64,000 bases of DNA from Cordylochernes scorpioides. Lineage: Eukaryota; Arthropoda; Arachnida; Pseudoscorpiones; Chernetidae. The notes beneath the pieces are model-generated. The model was not told the DNA's origin. It saw only the letters and a list, made by a program, of their open reading frames with translations, and made no database searches. The DNA is taken from the NCBI GenBank assembly GCA_030710605.1, contig CP092869.1:9087854-9151853 (forward strand), read 5' to 3'. This document shows, piece after piece, positions 1 through 11,356 of this stretch (position 1 is its first letter; each line of letters starts with the position of its first letter). Position numbers and translations under genes: made by a program.

Positions 1-275
1 TGTTTGAGTGGAGATAAGAAAGAAGAAGAGACTCATCCCCAGCAGACACCATCAACAAGCTCTACAAGTTTCATACCCTGTTATGATTGAGTGGAGATAA
101 GAAAGAAGAAGAGACTCATCCCCAGCAGACACCATCAACAAGCTCTACAAGTTTCATACCCTGATATGATTGAGTGGAGATAAGAAAGAAGAAGAGACTC
201 ATCCCCAGCAGACACCATCAATAAGCTCTACAAGTTTCATACCCTGATATGATTGTTGAGTGGAGATAAGAAAGA
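1..275 (-). repeat. 83-bp tandem repeat, about three copies
   Basis: The core GAGTGGAGATAAGAAAGAAG recurs at 6, 89, 172 and 258, period 83 then 86. The right arm (about 42050-42130) carries a single copy. Related copies occur at 14090-14250, 29200-29370 and 46990-47060. Confidence 0.85.
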
Positions 276-1649
276 AGAATATAATATCGAAATAATTCTT
301 GATGAATGAAAAACCTAATGGAATTATAAATAAAATCGAGGTTTAATGATAATTAAACATTATCTAAATATATTTGTTGATATGCAAATATGATATTGAA
401 GCTTTAAAGAATTCCAAATTTTCTCAAGAAAGGAAAAATACAGGTTTTTAACAATGTTCTAAACAATGAATTCAAAGTTTAAAATATGTCCATTTTAGAG
501 ATCTGATCCAATCTATTATCAGCATATATTTGGTATGGTAAGGGAATTGTAAGATCGCTATGTCGTGTAGTTTAATATTAAAGAATATTGCACACTGCGC
601 TAGAATTTGAAAACTTGAGAAACACTTACGACAACACTTATCTCCATGATTTGATTCAAGTTTCTAAGAATAAATTTAGAAATCTATACGCGCAATATAT
701 AGGTATACTAAATTTATGTACACTAAGAGGATTTGTAAAAAGTTTCTTTATTAATCTAAAACGACAAGTTTTGAAGTGCAAGCTAATAATCAGGTCAGAT
801 GTTTCGCGGATACTGGGTACACAATATTGATTTTAATACCAATACCTGACCCCTTTTTATTAATTTTTAAATTATTTTTTTCACATTCAGTCGACTCTCT
901 ATAACTTGCAACTCATTAATTTGAGTCCCTCGATAATTTTAAATTGTTTTTCGGTCCCTTGAAAAATACTCGATAATTTGAATAAAATCAATGTTAATTT
1001 GTCCCCTCGGTGATTTGAAGTTAAAGGAATAGTATCTTGCTACAAATGAACATTTGTGAATAACTGTACGAATGTTTAAAAATAATAAATCACCAATTTT
1101 GAAAACAATATTGTATATATTTGTGGAACCTTTAGCCTGATGATGAGCTAAAGCTTGAAAACTGGCCATTTTAGAATACTAAAGAAATTTTCTGCAAATA
1201 TATTCTTCTAAGATTTTGATCTTATGATTACTAAGAAGGTGTTAATTCCATTCTACTGTAGGAGAATAATAACAGATATTGTTCCTTATCTATAAAAAAT
1301 GTGTTTTGCTTATTTTCAAAGCCGACTTTTTTTAACCGATGAAAATCGCTAGGATCAAAATACGCCATTTTGAACGAATATCTATTCCTGAAGGGAATGC
1401 ACGAATATATTGTTATTGTTAATGGCTATTTCCAACAATGTAGGTGTTTCAAATTCTTACTTATAATATTGCACTCCCATGAACTCAATATAAAAATGAT
1501 TTACTTTCTCTATTTTACATGCTTATGGCAAAATTAATTGTGATACATATCAACCTGGGTGATTTAATATTGATTTATAACAATAAACACCTTTTAAATG
1601 AGTAGGAACAATCAAGCAATCATGGTTTCAATCATAGTTCAAGTCAGGG

Positions 1650-2725
1650 TATGTCTGGGGCCATATAATGACGTGACAAGACAAGGAAGCTACTGGTTCG
1701 GACAGATGACTGGTGTGTTAGGGGACGTGACACGACACAGTGAGACAATTGGAGATGGCTAACAAAACAGGGGACAGGACATGACAGGAAAAGAAAGAAT
1801 TCTGTCAACAACAAGTGAGAGGACAACCAAGTGAGACAACTGAAGATGGTTAACAAGCCAGAGAACAAGACAGGACTGTGAGAGAATGACCTCTGTAAAC
1901 AATAAGTAAGAGGACAGGACATGACTGTGAGAGAAGGACCTCTGTCAACAATAAGTCAGAAGACAGGATATTGAGACAACTGAAGATGGCTAACAAGTCA
2001 GAGGACAGGACAGTGAGAGAATGACCTCTGTCAACAATAAGTCAGAAGACAGGACATGACAGTGAGAGAAGGACCTCTGTCAACAATAAGTCAGAAGACA
2101 GGACATTGAGACAACTGAAGATGGCTAACAAGTCAGAGGACAGGACATGACAGTGAGAGAATGACCTCTGTCAACAATAAGTGAGAAGACAGGACATTGA
2201 GACACCTGAAGCTGGCTAACAAGTCAAAAGACAGGACATGACAGTGAGAGAAAGACCTCTGTCAACAATAAGTGAGAAGACAGGACATTGAAACACCTGA
2301 AGATGGCTAACAAGTCAGAGGACAGGACATGACAGTGAGAGAATGACTTCTGTCAACAATAAGTCAGAAGACAGGACATTGAGACACCTGAAGATGGCTA
2401 ACAAGTCAGAGGACAGGACATAAGAGTGAGAGAATGACCTCTGTCAACAACAAGTGAGAGGACAGGACATTGAGACATCTGAAGATGGCTAACAAGTCTG
2501 AGGACAGGACATCGCAGAGTAGGTCAAGAATGACCTCTGTCTACAGCAAGTGAGAGGACAGGACATTGAGACAACTGAAGATCGTAACAAATCAGAGAAC
2601 AGAACATGACAGAACAGGACAAAAATGACTTCTGTCAACAACAAGGGAGAGTACAGGACAAGGATAACAAGGGAGAGGACAGGACAAGAATGACAACAAG
2701 TGAGGGGACAAGGATGACAAGACAG
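1650..2725 (-). repeat. 91-bp minisatellite, left copy
   Basis: Tandem units built from CTGTCCTCTGACTTGTTAGC, CATCTTCAGGTGTCTCAATG and TTGACAGAGGTCATTCTCTC (sense of the gene). It lies in the intron directly after RhoGEF exon h. It is about 200 bp shorter than the right-arm array at 39070-40370. Confidence 0.9.
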
Positions 2726-2802
2726 GCAAGCGACTGACTCCGCCCAGTTACCCGGACAACACCCCGGAGTCAGTTCGGGGGAGCAGAGCTGGGCACACCC
2801 AC

Positions 2803-2950
2803 CCGAACCGTCCTGAGTGCCCACGTCGTGGATGAAGAAACGGTCGAGGGAGAGCGGCTGCTTGTACACCACGTACTTGTAGCCGGCTTCAGACTGGCCG
2901 GAGCCGCCCTTACTGCAGGAACTGGCCCAGTTCTCCGTGATGGAAGACTT
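2803..2950 (-). CDS. RhoGEF exon h, left copy (PH domain)
   Basis: 148 nt, acceptor GTGCGTGAGGCAG, donor GTGGGTGTG, leaving one G for the next codon. Encodes KSSITENWASSCSKGGSGQS, then YKYVVYKQPLSLDRFFIHDV, the middle PH strands with a Ser/Gly-rich loop. Identical in both arms. The next exons would lie before window position 1. The downstream intron opens with the 91-bp minisatellite. Confidence 0.88.
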
Positions 2951-3259
2951 CTGCCTCACGCACATGTGTGAACGTCATCCTACTCTTGCATAGGTACCAT
3001 AGGCGAACATGTGGAAACTAACTACACATACCTCTTTAAATTGAACTATACACCTTATACAGAATTTGATCTTTTATATTTTCCCATCAGTTGCTGAATC
3101 ATTCCAGTTTTATCTAATCTTCTTATCTAAACAACATCTGTCTTTCTTTTATCTTCCTTGGCCTGGGGAATCTAACCTTATTGAACAACCTTGGTTACGT
3201 GAAGCACCTTGGTATTTTGATATGGTGTATTGTCTGCTTGCTACTTCTATTTTTGGGCT

Positions 3260-4200
3260 TAAAAATCATACACTTTTATTTATTTCAACACACAAAACGC
3301 GATATCCCGGCTAGGGATAATTGCGTCGATTTACATTTTTTTTAAACAGAAACAGTTATAAACATATTATACAAGAAAAGGGATTAAAAATAAAAAGAGA
3401 AAAAATAATATTTATTAGGAACCTGAACCTTTCAGGCCCGAAAGACAATTATAAATATATTTACAAAAATAGTTAAACCTATGATAATTCTCTCTGCTAT
3501 TTACAAATTGATATAGATCTACAACATTATTTACTGTCTGTTGTCTAGCGCTAGAAAAGAGTGGGTATTCCAGCAGTAGGTGTCTTGAATCCTGGAATTC
3601 GTTGCCACAATGACAGCTAGAGTCTTCAACCGCTCCAATTTTTGATAAAAATCCCTTAAAATTTCCATGGTTCGTTGTAAACTGAGCATTATAAAAATTT
3701 GAACGGAAAAATGTTGGAATTCCAAACGGGAAAAAGCTTTGGAATGTTTCATTTGTTTTTAGAAATAATTCATCCATTTTTGCACTTAAAAATGAACCAA
3801 TTATACTCGGAGAATGCTGTCTAAAAGCATTTTGATCCTCCATCGAAAGATGAGCCAAATCATATTTAATTATTTTAGATTCAATATAATATGTGAGAAG
3901 GAGGATGTTCGCAAGACTATGGACACAGTTGGAAGATGTAGTTTTGTAGGCTCTGATCGCCCAAAGAAGAATTTGATGTTGAGTAGAATTTAGTCTTTCT
4001 TTGCATCGTTTATTTATAAATTTATACCATATTTCTGAACCATATGTAAGAACTGGCCTGATAATTGTTTTATACAAAATTATCCTTTTTTTAGTATTTA
4101 TTCCCCACATCTTTCCACAAAGTGAAAACAGAAAATTTTGCATTCTTACCCCGAAGCCCCGTTAGTAGCCCGTAAAGCCACATTCTCTCTATACAGAATT
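3260..4200 (-). mobile_element. R1-like LINE, 5'-truncated, left copy
   Basis: A 242-codon open frame at 3415-4143 encodes the C-terminal part of a non-LTR ORF2. It has IILYKTIIRPVLTYGSEIW, the post-RT thumb motif, and near the end a Cys-His knuckle with HLLLEYPLF. The 3' tail holds the ATCCC/GGGAT hairpin and TTGAAATAAATAAA. Endonuclease and RT domains are missing. Compared with the right copy, several substitutions change residues, including knuckle Cys to Tyr in the ECPLF motif. Confidence 0.82.
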
Positions 4201-5554
4201 TGCCTTGAGTGTTAGGACAAAACAAAGAATTTGAAAAGAAAACAGAAATAGTGAAGACAAAGAAATATATTTTACAATTGATCATATTTACGGAAATTAA
4301 TTCATTCACTATGGCAAAAATACCCATACACTCTATACAGAATTCGTCTGGGTTGGGGCAAAACAAAGAAGAAAAGTAAAAAAAATACATAAAAATTGGA
4401 GACAAAGGAAGATATTTCCCAAATGAGCAGCTTTATAGAAATCCTTATATCTATAAAAATGAAATCCAAAATCTATGTTTGTTATCGCGTTGCGCAAAAA
4501 CTACAGAATCAATCAATATGAAATTTCGCATATAGGTAGCTTAAGATATCGTTTAACATATAGGCTATCCAAAAAACTAAAAAGGTTAATGTGCCTTATT
4601 TTTTAAATATATAACTGAAAAGCGTTAGTTCCAGCCTTTTACCGCTTGGGCGCAGCACTGGTCGCGACGATAAATGAATTTGATTGGTTAATAATTTACA
4701 CGTGGTTTGTTTACACGAAGAATGTTAGTTTGTTTACACGATGAATGTTTTTAAAAGGTAAGATTATCCAATCGCCGTGAAACTTTAGGAAGTTATTTAC
4801 TATACTACTGGGAAGGTTTCTGATTTGAATTTGATTTGATATAAATATTCTTTGCAATTTTATTTGCAAATTTTCTACTTTCACTCGCAAGCAGCGCCTC
4901 TCGCGGTTTCTGGTGAAATTATATTTATAAATTTTAACAATGCTTAAATGTTTTCCAAGTATAATAAATTTAATTTGAGAGTTTAGTAATATAATATTCC
5001 AGTGACGTAAAAAAAACTTGGCATTTTAAAATTTATATATATTTAAAGAAAATATTGTAACGTTTTTGTGTTAAATGTTAAAATGTAATGTTAAAATATA
5101 TTTTACATTGTTGATTTAATTTGTTGTTGTTTTATAATAATGAAGATGCAAATTTCATTGTTGTTGTTGTGGAAATATCTTTATTTACGGGGCTGCTAAC
5201 CAATTGTTGTTGTTGTTTATTATCGTTTGTTTATATAAAAAAATTACATTGTATGTGATGATGATAACAAAAATGAATTTTTAAATTAATTTATATAATT
5301 CATTGATAAAAAAAGAAATAATTAATTATCAAATTCACAAAAGTGACAATATCTTATTTAAAATATAATAATTGTTTTCAAAAATTATTTTTTAAAAATA
5401 TATTTAAACGCATATAACAATATTTTATATGTTTATAAATCTATATATAGGTGGATTGGATGTTTTCTAGAATCGTTTTAACGAATGTTCGTTAGGCAAA
5501 CTTTTACTCGGGGATAAAAACCGGGCGAAGCCGGGTACATTCGCTAAATACAGT

Positions 5555-5715
5555 TATTTACAAATCTTCGTTTGTGGCAAGATACTATTCCTTCAACTTC
5601 AAATTACCGAGTGGACCAATTAATACTGATTTTATTCAACTTATCGAGTATTTTTAAAGGAACCGGGGAAAAAATTTCAAATTATCGAGAGTATAGACAA
5701 GTGTAGATTCAGTAG
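5555..5715 (+). repeat. Dispersed repeat also present at 890-1170 and 40975-41160
   Basis: Contains GGCAAGATACTATTCCTTCA and TTTATTCAACTTATCGAGTA, matching minus-strand 890-1170 and plus-strand 40975-41160. The outer end there, CAGTCGACTCTCTATAACTT, resembles pogo/Tigger-type terminal sequence. Confidence 0.6.
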
Positions 5716-6155
5716 GGATTGGATGTTTGCTAGAATCGTTTTAACAAATGTTCGTTAGGCAAACTTTTACTCTGATAAAAACCGGGCGAAGCCGGGAACA
5801 TATATATATATATGTTTGTCGGCTATGCACGCCCTCAATATGTAACTAATCTAGCTGAAATTTGAACAGGACAGAGAGTTAAATCTGGAAGAGTTTTTTG
5901 TCGCACTATTAGCCAAGAAAAATTATAATTAACCAAGTACTGAGCGACAATATTTTTTTAGTCAGAAATGATGATGACAATATTGCTGTATCATGCTTGA
6001 TTGACATAAACAAAATTCTTTAGGGGAATATTCACCAAAGCAGACCACGGGCGAAGCCAGATAATAATTATTTTTAGACAGGAACAAAATTCTACCAGCG
6101 AAACATTCACTCGAGCAGAAGACACACGAAGCCAGGTCATCTCTTTATATAAAAT

Positions 6156-6194
6156 ATCGTTTCTCGGCCTTTTGGGTAAGATCATGTAGTATAT
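6156..6194 (+). pseudogene. U2 snRNA 5'-end fragment inside the Helitron
   Basis: ATCGTTTCTCGGCCTTTTGG then GTAAGATCATGTAGTAT closely matches the 5' end of U2 snRNA (consensus ATCGCTTCTCGGCCTTTTGG...TGTAGTAT). It covers roughly the first 38 nt, including the branch-point-recognition segment TGTAGTAT. It is interrupted by an insertion that duplicated ATGTAGTATAT. A non-functional fragment. Confidence 0.75.
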
Positions 6195-6460
6195 TCAAAT
6201 CTAAAAGCTTGAGGGATGAGTTTCTTTTGCGAATAAATTTATTTCGAGCTTTCGGGCAACGCCCTTCTACAGGAAAAATAAAATTAAAATATATTTTAAA
6301 TTTTAAATTTCTTTATTTTATTTTTAATTTTCCTGTAGAGAAGGGCGTTGCCCGAAAGCTCGAAATAAATTTATTTGCAAAAGAAATTCATCCCTCAAGC
6401 TTTTAGATTTGAACATTCTATTAAGGGATTAGCCTATTAATAATAATAATAATAAAAATA
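6195..6460 (+). mobile_element. Hairpin retro-insert with direct-repeat flanks
   Basis: Nearly perfect inverted repeat with arms of about 85 bp (AAAAGCTTGAGGGATGAGTT mirrored at 6375-6405), an AT loop and a TAA-repeat tail. It is flanked by ATGTAGTATAT at 6184-6194 and 6461-6471, which look like target-site duplications. Each arm contains AAGGGCGTTGCCCGAAAGC, a hammerhead-like stem II plus GAAA motif. Confidence 0.7.
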
Positions 6461-6859
6461 ATGTAGTATATCTTTAAATATTTTTATTTATATATGTATA
6501 TTTTTAAAAATCTATTCAGTACAGAGAGTGGATATGTTTGCTCGAAAAATATACTTTATATACTATATAAATATATAATGTAATGAATATTATTATCATA
6601 ATATTCTGTGTCCGGAATATTATTATCAATAATATTCTTTAGGCAAACTTCCACTCGGATAAAACCCGGGCGAAGCCGGGTACACATCCGCTAGTTATAT
6701 TTATAAATTTAATTCTATCGATAAAATTTGTAACAAATAAATTTACTGGCAATGTGTTTGTTTTCAATAATATCATCAAATATTATCTCCACTGACCTCA
6801 CTGCAATGATATAAGTTATTGAATGAGAGGGATTGGTTTACGAGTATTATTAACCTCTC

Positions 6860-7172
6860 TCCTTTTTTTGCTTATCCTTAGTACACGTGGTACAAGCCAT
6901 GATAATAATGGTGGTTAGAAGTAGGCGACTGCTTTTACTGTAAGTGCACCACATATTTACACATGTGAAAAGCAGAATGACTTTTGCACTTACAAATTTA
7001 CCAGAACCCCGTTTGGTTACTTGCACTCGCTGGTGGGGTTGGACTTTTGAAAGAATCGGTGGCCATTGGAGCATTTTTTTTCAAATCAGAAAAAGTGACT
7101 AATGCGGGAATCGAACCCGGGTCGTAGCGGTTGAAAACCACGGGTTTAGATCTTCCTTCCACCGACCCCCCA
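6860..7172 (-). mobile_element. tRNA-derived SINE, left copy 1
   Basis: The head GTCGGTGGAAGG (A-box side) and GGGTTCGATTCCCG (B box) is followed by a body ending ATCATGGC-TTGTACCACGTGTAC and a short A-rich tail. Counterpart of 36496-36803. The tRNA-like head has TTGGTTTTCAACC in the anticodon-arm position. Confidence 0.82.
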
Positions 7173-7439
7173 TTAACCCTCTGAAAATTATAAATTATTG
7201 TATCGCTACTTTTTAATAAAGATCTATTTATAAAAATATACAGTCCCTATACTGTAATAAAGGTAAAATTGAATGGATTTATTTATATATATTGAAAAGA
7301 TGTGTGTATATCGTTAAGTTATTTATAATAACGCTAAAAATTGATGATATTTAATATGAACAACATGTATTAAGATTTTTCGAATTCACTGTTCAAATGG
7401 CAGAAAGCAGATATTACTTCATTGGTCCTTATCACATTA

Positions 7440-7612
7440 GTAAATTTCTCTCTGAAATGATACGAAAATGGTTCTCAGTTGAGAAATGTAACGTTTCAAC
7501 TATGTCTGGCTTGTGAGACATTCCCAGAGCACATCCTGCAGTACTGTGACCTAAACAAGCAAGATATCTACAAAATCTCCAGAAAGTCATCAATAGTACA
7601 GTACAAACGTCT
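7440..7612 (+). pseudogene. LINE ORF2 C-terminal remnant, left
   Basis: The plus-strand frame reads RNVTFQLCLACETFPEHILQ then YCDLNKQDIYK. This is the CxxC...PEHILxC segment typical of the end of RNase-H-bearing arthropod LINEs. No longer frame around it. The right counterpart is on the minus strand at about 36066-36235. Confidence 0.6.
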
Positions 7613-8227
7613 TCAGTTCGAATATTTATCTTGGTGCTTAGAATTTCCGTTTTCAATTAGAAATTTTAGATGATCCGAATATATATATATATATATATTT
7701 TCGGTCCCTTGAGCTTTGAATTATCCAAGTTCCACTTTACTAGGAAAGCATGGTCTGTACGAGTTGGTTTAAGCAATCAAATGATGGATTAGAAAAAAAA
7801 AAGTTTCAGCAAGCAGAGGGAAATCTCTGAGTAAGTATTCCTCTATGGTAAAGGACATATGTATAAATTTGTATTTTGGGTATATATATCTTTGAATATC
7901 GTATAAAAGACACTCGTCCCTTGATTCTCGAATCTTACTTTATTGAAGGGATTCCAGTACTTATATATAGAAATATATCTTTGAGTTAGTTAGACTTGTT
8001 AAGTGTGTTCTTTTGAATTGACTCTCTTTCTGTTCTTCTATTATCTTAATAATTGAGGGAAAATTTCTGCAAATCAATAAAAAAACATAAGATTACCGTA
8101 CATACTAATCCTTCCTTTACACAATGTTAAACTTGATATCATAGTGAACCAATGTCTTGTCTATATTTCGACATATTTGCCAACAAAGATGATGGAATCA
8201 AAGTTGCATATCCAAGCTACACCTTAC

Positions 8228-8313
8228 CTTTTTGTGTAATCCTTTCTTCCTCTTGGTGATGAGGAGCATGTCGTCGAAGAGAATGATGTACATTTCAATG
8301 GGCTTGCCGCTGT
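8228..8313 (-). CDS. RhoGEF exon g, left copy (PH domain)
   Basis: 86 nt from ACAGCGGC to AAAAAG, donor GTAAGGTG. It completes the split Asp codon and ends in phase 0. Encodes DSGKPIEMYIILFDDMLLIT and KRKKGLHKK; the LFDDMLL strand is diagnostic of RhoGEF PH domains. One silent Leu change relative to the right copy. A 58-bp tandem array lies just upstream in the intron. Confidence 0.92.
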
Positions 8314-8336
8314 CTGCAACATGGATTAGAGAATAA

Positions 8337-8695
8337 AACTTTGATAAGGCACAATTTGGATTATAGATTATAAACACAAGGTAATAAGACCAAATCTAAT
8401 GATAAGGCACAATTTGGATTATAGATTATAAACACAAGGTAATAAGACAAAATCCAATTATAAGGTACAATTTGGATTATAGATTATAAACACAAGGTAA
8501 TAAGACCAAATCCAATTAAAGGCACAATTTGAATTATAGATTATAAACACAAGGTAATAATACCAAATCCAATGATAAGACACAATTCGGATTATAGATT
8601 ATAAACACAAGGTAATAAGACCAAATCCAATGATAAGACACAATTTGGATTATAGATTATAAACACAAGGTATTAAGACCAAATCTAGATAAATA
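8337..8695 (-). repeat. 58-bp tandem repeat, left
   Basis: About six units of GATAAGGCACAATTTGGATT plus ATAGATTATAAACACAAGGT, starting at 8343, 8401 and 8459 and so on (period 58). Immediately upstream (gene sense) of RhoGEF exon g. Confidence 0.88.
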
Positions 8696-9010
8696 AATTA
8701 TGTGTGACGTTTCGGTAACAGCGTTTTTACCATCTTCAGACAAAAGTACTGAATGAGAAAAAATATCACGGCATGTTTTAAATAGTTACTGTAATCAAGT
8801 GTGTAAACAAGATAGCAGATAACAGTAACTATTTAAAACATGCTGTGATATTTTATCGCCCGGGTAGTTGATGATTTACACTCCAGGAGCCCGGGTTACC
8901 TCTATCTTCTCTCTCTCTCTCTCTCTCTATTTTCACATTTAGCACTTTTGTCTGAAGATAGTAACAAGGCTGAAACATCACACACTATTTATTTGGATTT
9001 GGTCTTATTA
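8696..9010. repeat. Foldback element with hammerhead-like ends, left
   Basis: Outer ends carry GTCTGAAGAT and GTTACCGAAAC in opposite orientations. An inner inverted pair (TATCACGGCATGTTTTAAAT near 8767 and its mirror near 8850) flanks a GC-rich stretch. The right counterpart is 34610-34945. A CT dinucleotide run sits at 8909-8928. Confidence 0.65.
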
Positions 9011-9050
9011 CCTTGTGTTAAATAAAACTTCATTTAAGTAGTATTTAGGC

Positions 9051-9383
9051 CAGTGATTCTCAACCACTGTGCCGCGGTAATTTTGTGTGCCGCGAAATTC
9101 TAAAAATGTGCCGCCGAATTTTAGTCATATGATTATGTTCACGTTTGTATTGGTTTTTCTTTTTTTCTTTTTCATTTTTTTACTTTTTAAAATAACGAAA
9201 TTAGCAAATTGAATGTTAGAGATGCATATTACTTATATTTTGCATAGAAATATTGGTACATAATTTGAATTTTCTTGCATTCAAGTTAGCAAAAGTGTGC
9301 CGCGAAATTCTAAAATTGTGCCGCCAAATTTTCAAATCTTTAAAATAATGCCGCAACAAAAAAAAAAAGGTTGAGAATCACTG
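9051..9383. mobile_element. hAT-type MITE, left arm only
   Basis: Terminal inverted repeats CAGTGATTCTCAACC and GGTTGAGAATCACTG, flanked by a perfect 8-bp duplication ATTTAGGC (9043-9050 and 9384-9391). The right arm has one ATTTAGGC (34564-34571) and no element. Internal GTGCCGC motifs repeat. No coding. Confidence 0.93.
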
Positions 9384-9642
9384 ATTTAGGCCATTATCTT
9401 GGACTCGTGTCTTAATCAGCTTGTGAAATACTAGTAGTGGTGTAGAGATGGTAAAAAAAGAGAACAATTTCATCCAGTTCTGGCCGTTAAAACTGCTAAA
9501 CCAATAAGGCGATACGCTACATGAGGTTGTGATGGAGCATTAAGACATCCAAAATATTAGAGTTTGTTATTATTTAGAATTTATTTTTGCCTATTCCTAG
9601 TACACGTGGTATAGGCCATGATAATCATGGTGGGTAGAAGTA

Positions 9643-9720
9643 ATGGGTAAAGTTTTCAACCAGCAATAATCGCGCCTCGGAAGATCCTCATTGGCTACGA
9701 TATCGCCTCTGCGCAAAGCT
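9643..9720 (-). pseudogene. U4 snRNA 5'-fragment (retrocopy), left
   Basis: Reverse-strand match to the first ~78 nt of U4 snRNA (AGCTTTGCGCAGAGGCGATA, TCGTAGCCAATGAGG, CCGAGGCGCGATTATTGCT). It is 3'-truncated, lacking the Sm site and 3' stem-loops. One direct-repeat flank is altered here; the right copy shows both. Confidence 0.88.
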
Positions 9721-9980
9721 GGGTGGAAGTAGGCGACTCAATTCACCGTAAGTGCACCACATATCTATACACATTTATATTCTTCACAATTCATCCCTCA
9801 TACTTCATTCCTAAGGATAGGAATAGTCATTATTTCTCCTTAAAATAATTAAAATTACGATTTTCGTTCTGTAAAAAGAAACATTTGCGGTAAAACTTGT
9901 TAAATCTCGTTCTATAATCATAGCCGCATTATATTGTATTACACATGTGAAAAGCAGTTTGACATTTGCACTTACAAATA

Positions 9981-11264
9981 CCAGGTCTATTAGTATGAAA
10001 TGCGAAAATTTTCAGTGAATTCAAAAGTTCACCAATTCCATACAACAAAAGATTTTTCATTCAAAGTAATTGCCCTGATTAGCTATACACTCGGACCACC
10101 TTTCAGGCAATTTTCGAATTCCTTGTCTGAAAAATTCTATTCCTTTTGAGTCGAACCAGTCAACAAGCCATTTTCGGAGTATGTCTGAGTTCGAAAATTC
10201 CTGGTTCTTTAGGGCGTGTCCTATAGATGTGAAAAGGTGGTAGTCCGACGGCGCTAAGTCTGGTGAGTACGGCGGGTGGGGTAAGAGTTCCCAGCCCAAG
10301 TCTTTTATGGTGTTTTGACCACCATAGCGTTGTGGGCTGGAGCGTTGTCATGCTGCAGTATCAGGTTGTTGTGCTTTTCACGCCATTCCGGTCTTTTTTC
10401 ATTCAACGCCTCTCCCAAACTGTGCATTTGTTGTTCGTAGCGACTAGTATTGACCGTTTCGCCAGGTTTCAGGAGCTCGAAATATACTACGCCGGTCTGG
10501 TCCCACGATACGCAAAGCATTGCCTTTTTTCCGAAGCGATTGGACTTAGGCGTCTGTTTTGAAATTGGCCGGGCAGACCCCACGACTTTTGGCGCGTAGG
10601 ATTGCTGAAGTGGATCCATTTCTCATCAGAAGTTACGATTCGGTGCAAAAATGACTTATTTTCATGCCTGGTGAGCAGCCCTTCGCAGGTTACCAGACGC
10701 CGTTCTTGCTGCCTTTCGCTCAACTCGTGGGGGATCTATCTGGAAAGCTTTTGGGTCATTCCGAAGCTGTTTAAACATAGGGAAACAGCACCGTGAGACA
10801 CCTGGAGCTGTTTCGCGAGTTTCTCCTGCGTTTGGGTACTGTCCTCAACCAACAAAGCTTGCAGTTCAGCGTTCTCGAACTTTTGGGGCGGTTTTACACG
10901 TGGTTCATTATCAAGTTCAAAATCGCCACTTTGGAATTTTTTAAACCACCTGTAACACTGTGATTTGCTCAGAGCGTGGTCGCCGTGAACTTCCTCGAGC
11001 ATTCGGTGGGCTTTAGTGGCACTTTTCTTCCAGTTGAAGGCGAACAACAAAACTTCCCGCAAATGGGCACTTTTTGGCTCGGAAATCGCCATTTTCCACG
11101 GGCTCCAGAAATTTTCCACGATTTGAATTTTTCTAAAACTGCACGCGTGCTTATGCCACGTGAGTCAAAAAACAAAACGCCTTCAACAGCGCCACCGTCG
11201 GCTCAAATAAAGTTGCACAGCGCCCTCTGGCGGCCATTTTCGCGTTTCATACTAATAGACCTGG
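9981..11264 (-). mobile_element. mariner transposon, left arm only
   Basis: 1284 bp with near-identical terminal repeats beginning CCAGGTCTATTAGTATGAAA, flanked by TA duplications (9979-9980, 11265-11266). The empty site with a single TA is at 33977-33978 in the right arm. It carries an irritans/SETMAR-like transposase in reverse orientation. Confidence 0.95.
10057..11119 (-). pseudogene. mariner transposase, frameshifted
   Basis: Starts in one frame with the HTH part (KSQCYRWFKKFQSGDFELDN), continues in others with TSDEKWIHFSNP (first catalytic Asp), LILQHDNAPAHNAMVV (second) and YSPDLAPSDYHLF (third, DD34D spacing), and ends GNYFE plus stop. All three catalytic Asp are present, but at least three frameshifts split the frame, so no active enzyme. 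Confidence 0.9.
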
Positions 11265-11356
11265 TAGGCCAGAGCCCCTTATGGTTACTTGCATTCGCTG
11301 GTGCGGTTGGGATTCTGCAAGAATCGGGGGCCATTGGAGCATTTTATATATATATA

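Larger units (their letters stand above)
4442..6694 (+). mobile_element. Helitron-like element (non-autonomous, composite), left arm only
   Basis: Starts TCCTTATATC and ends CACATCCGCTAG, preceded by A and followed by T, as Helitrons insert between A and T with TC and CTRR ends. A GC-rich hairpin, CCCGGGCGAAGCCGGG, lies 13 bases before the end. The right arm has the exact empty site between 37210 and 37211. Inside are two earlier 3'-type ends in the same direction (near 5551 and 5797), a U2 snRNA fragment and a nested hairpin element. No Rep/helicase coding is seen. Confidence 0.9.
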
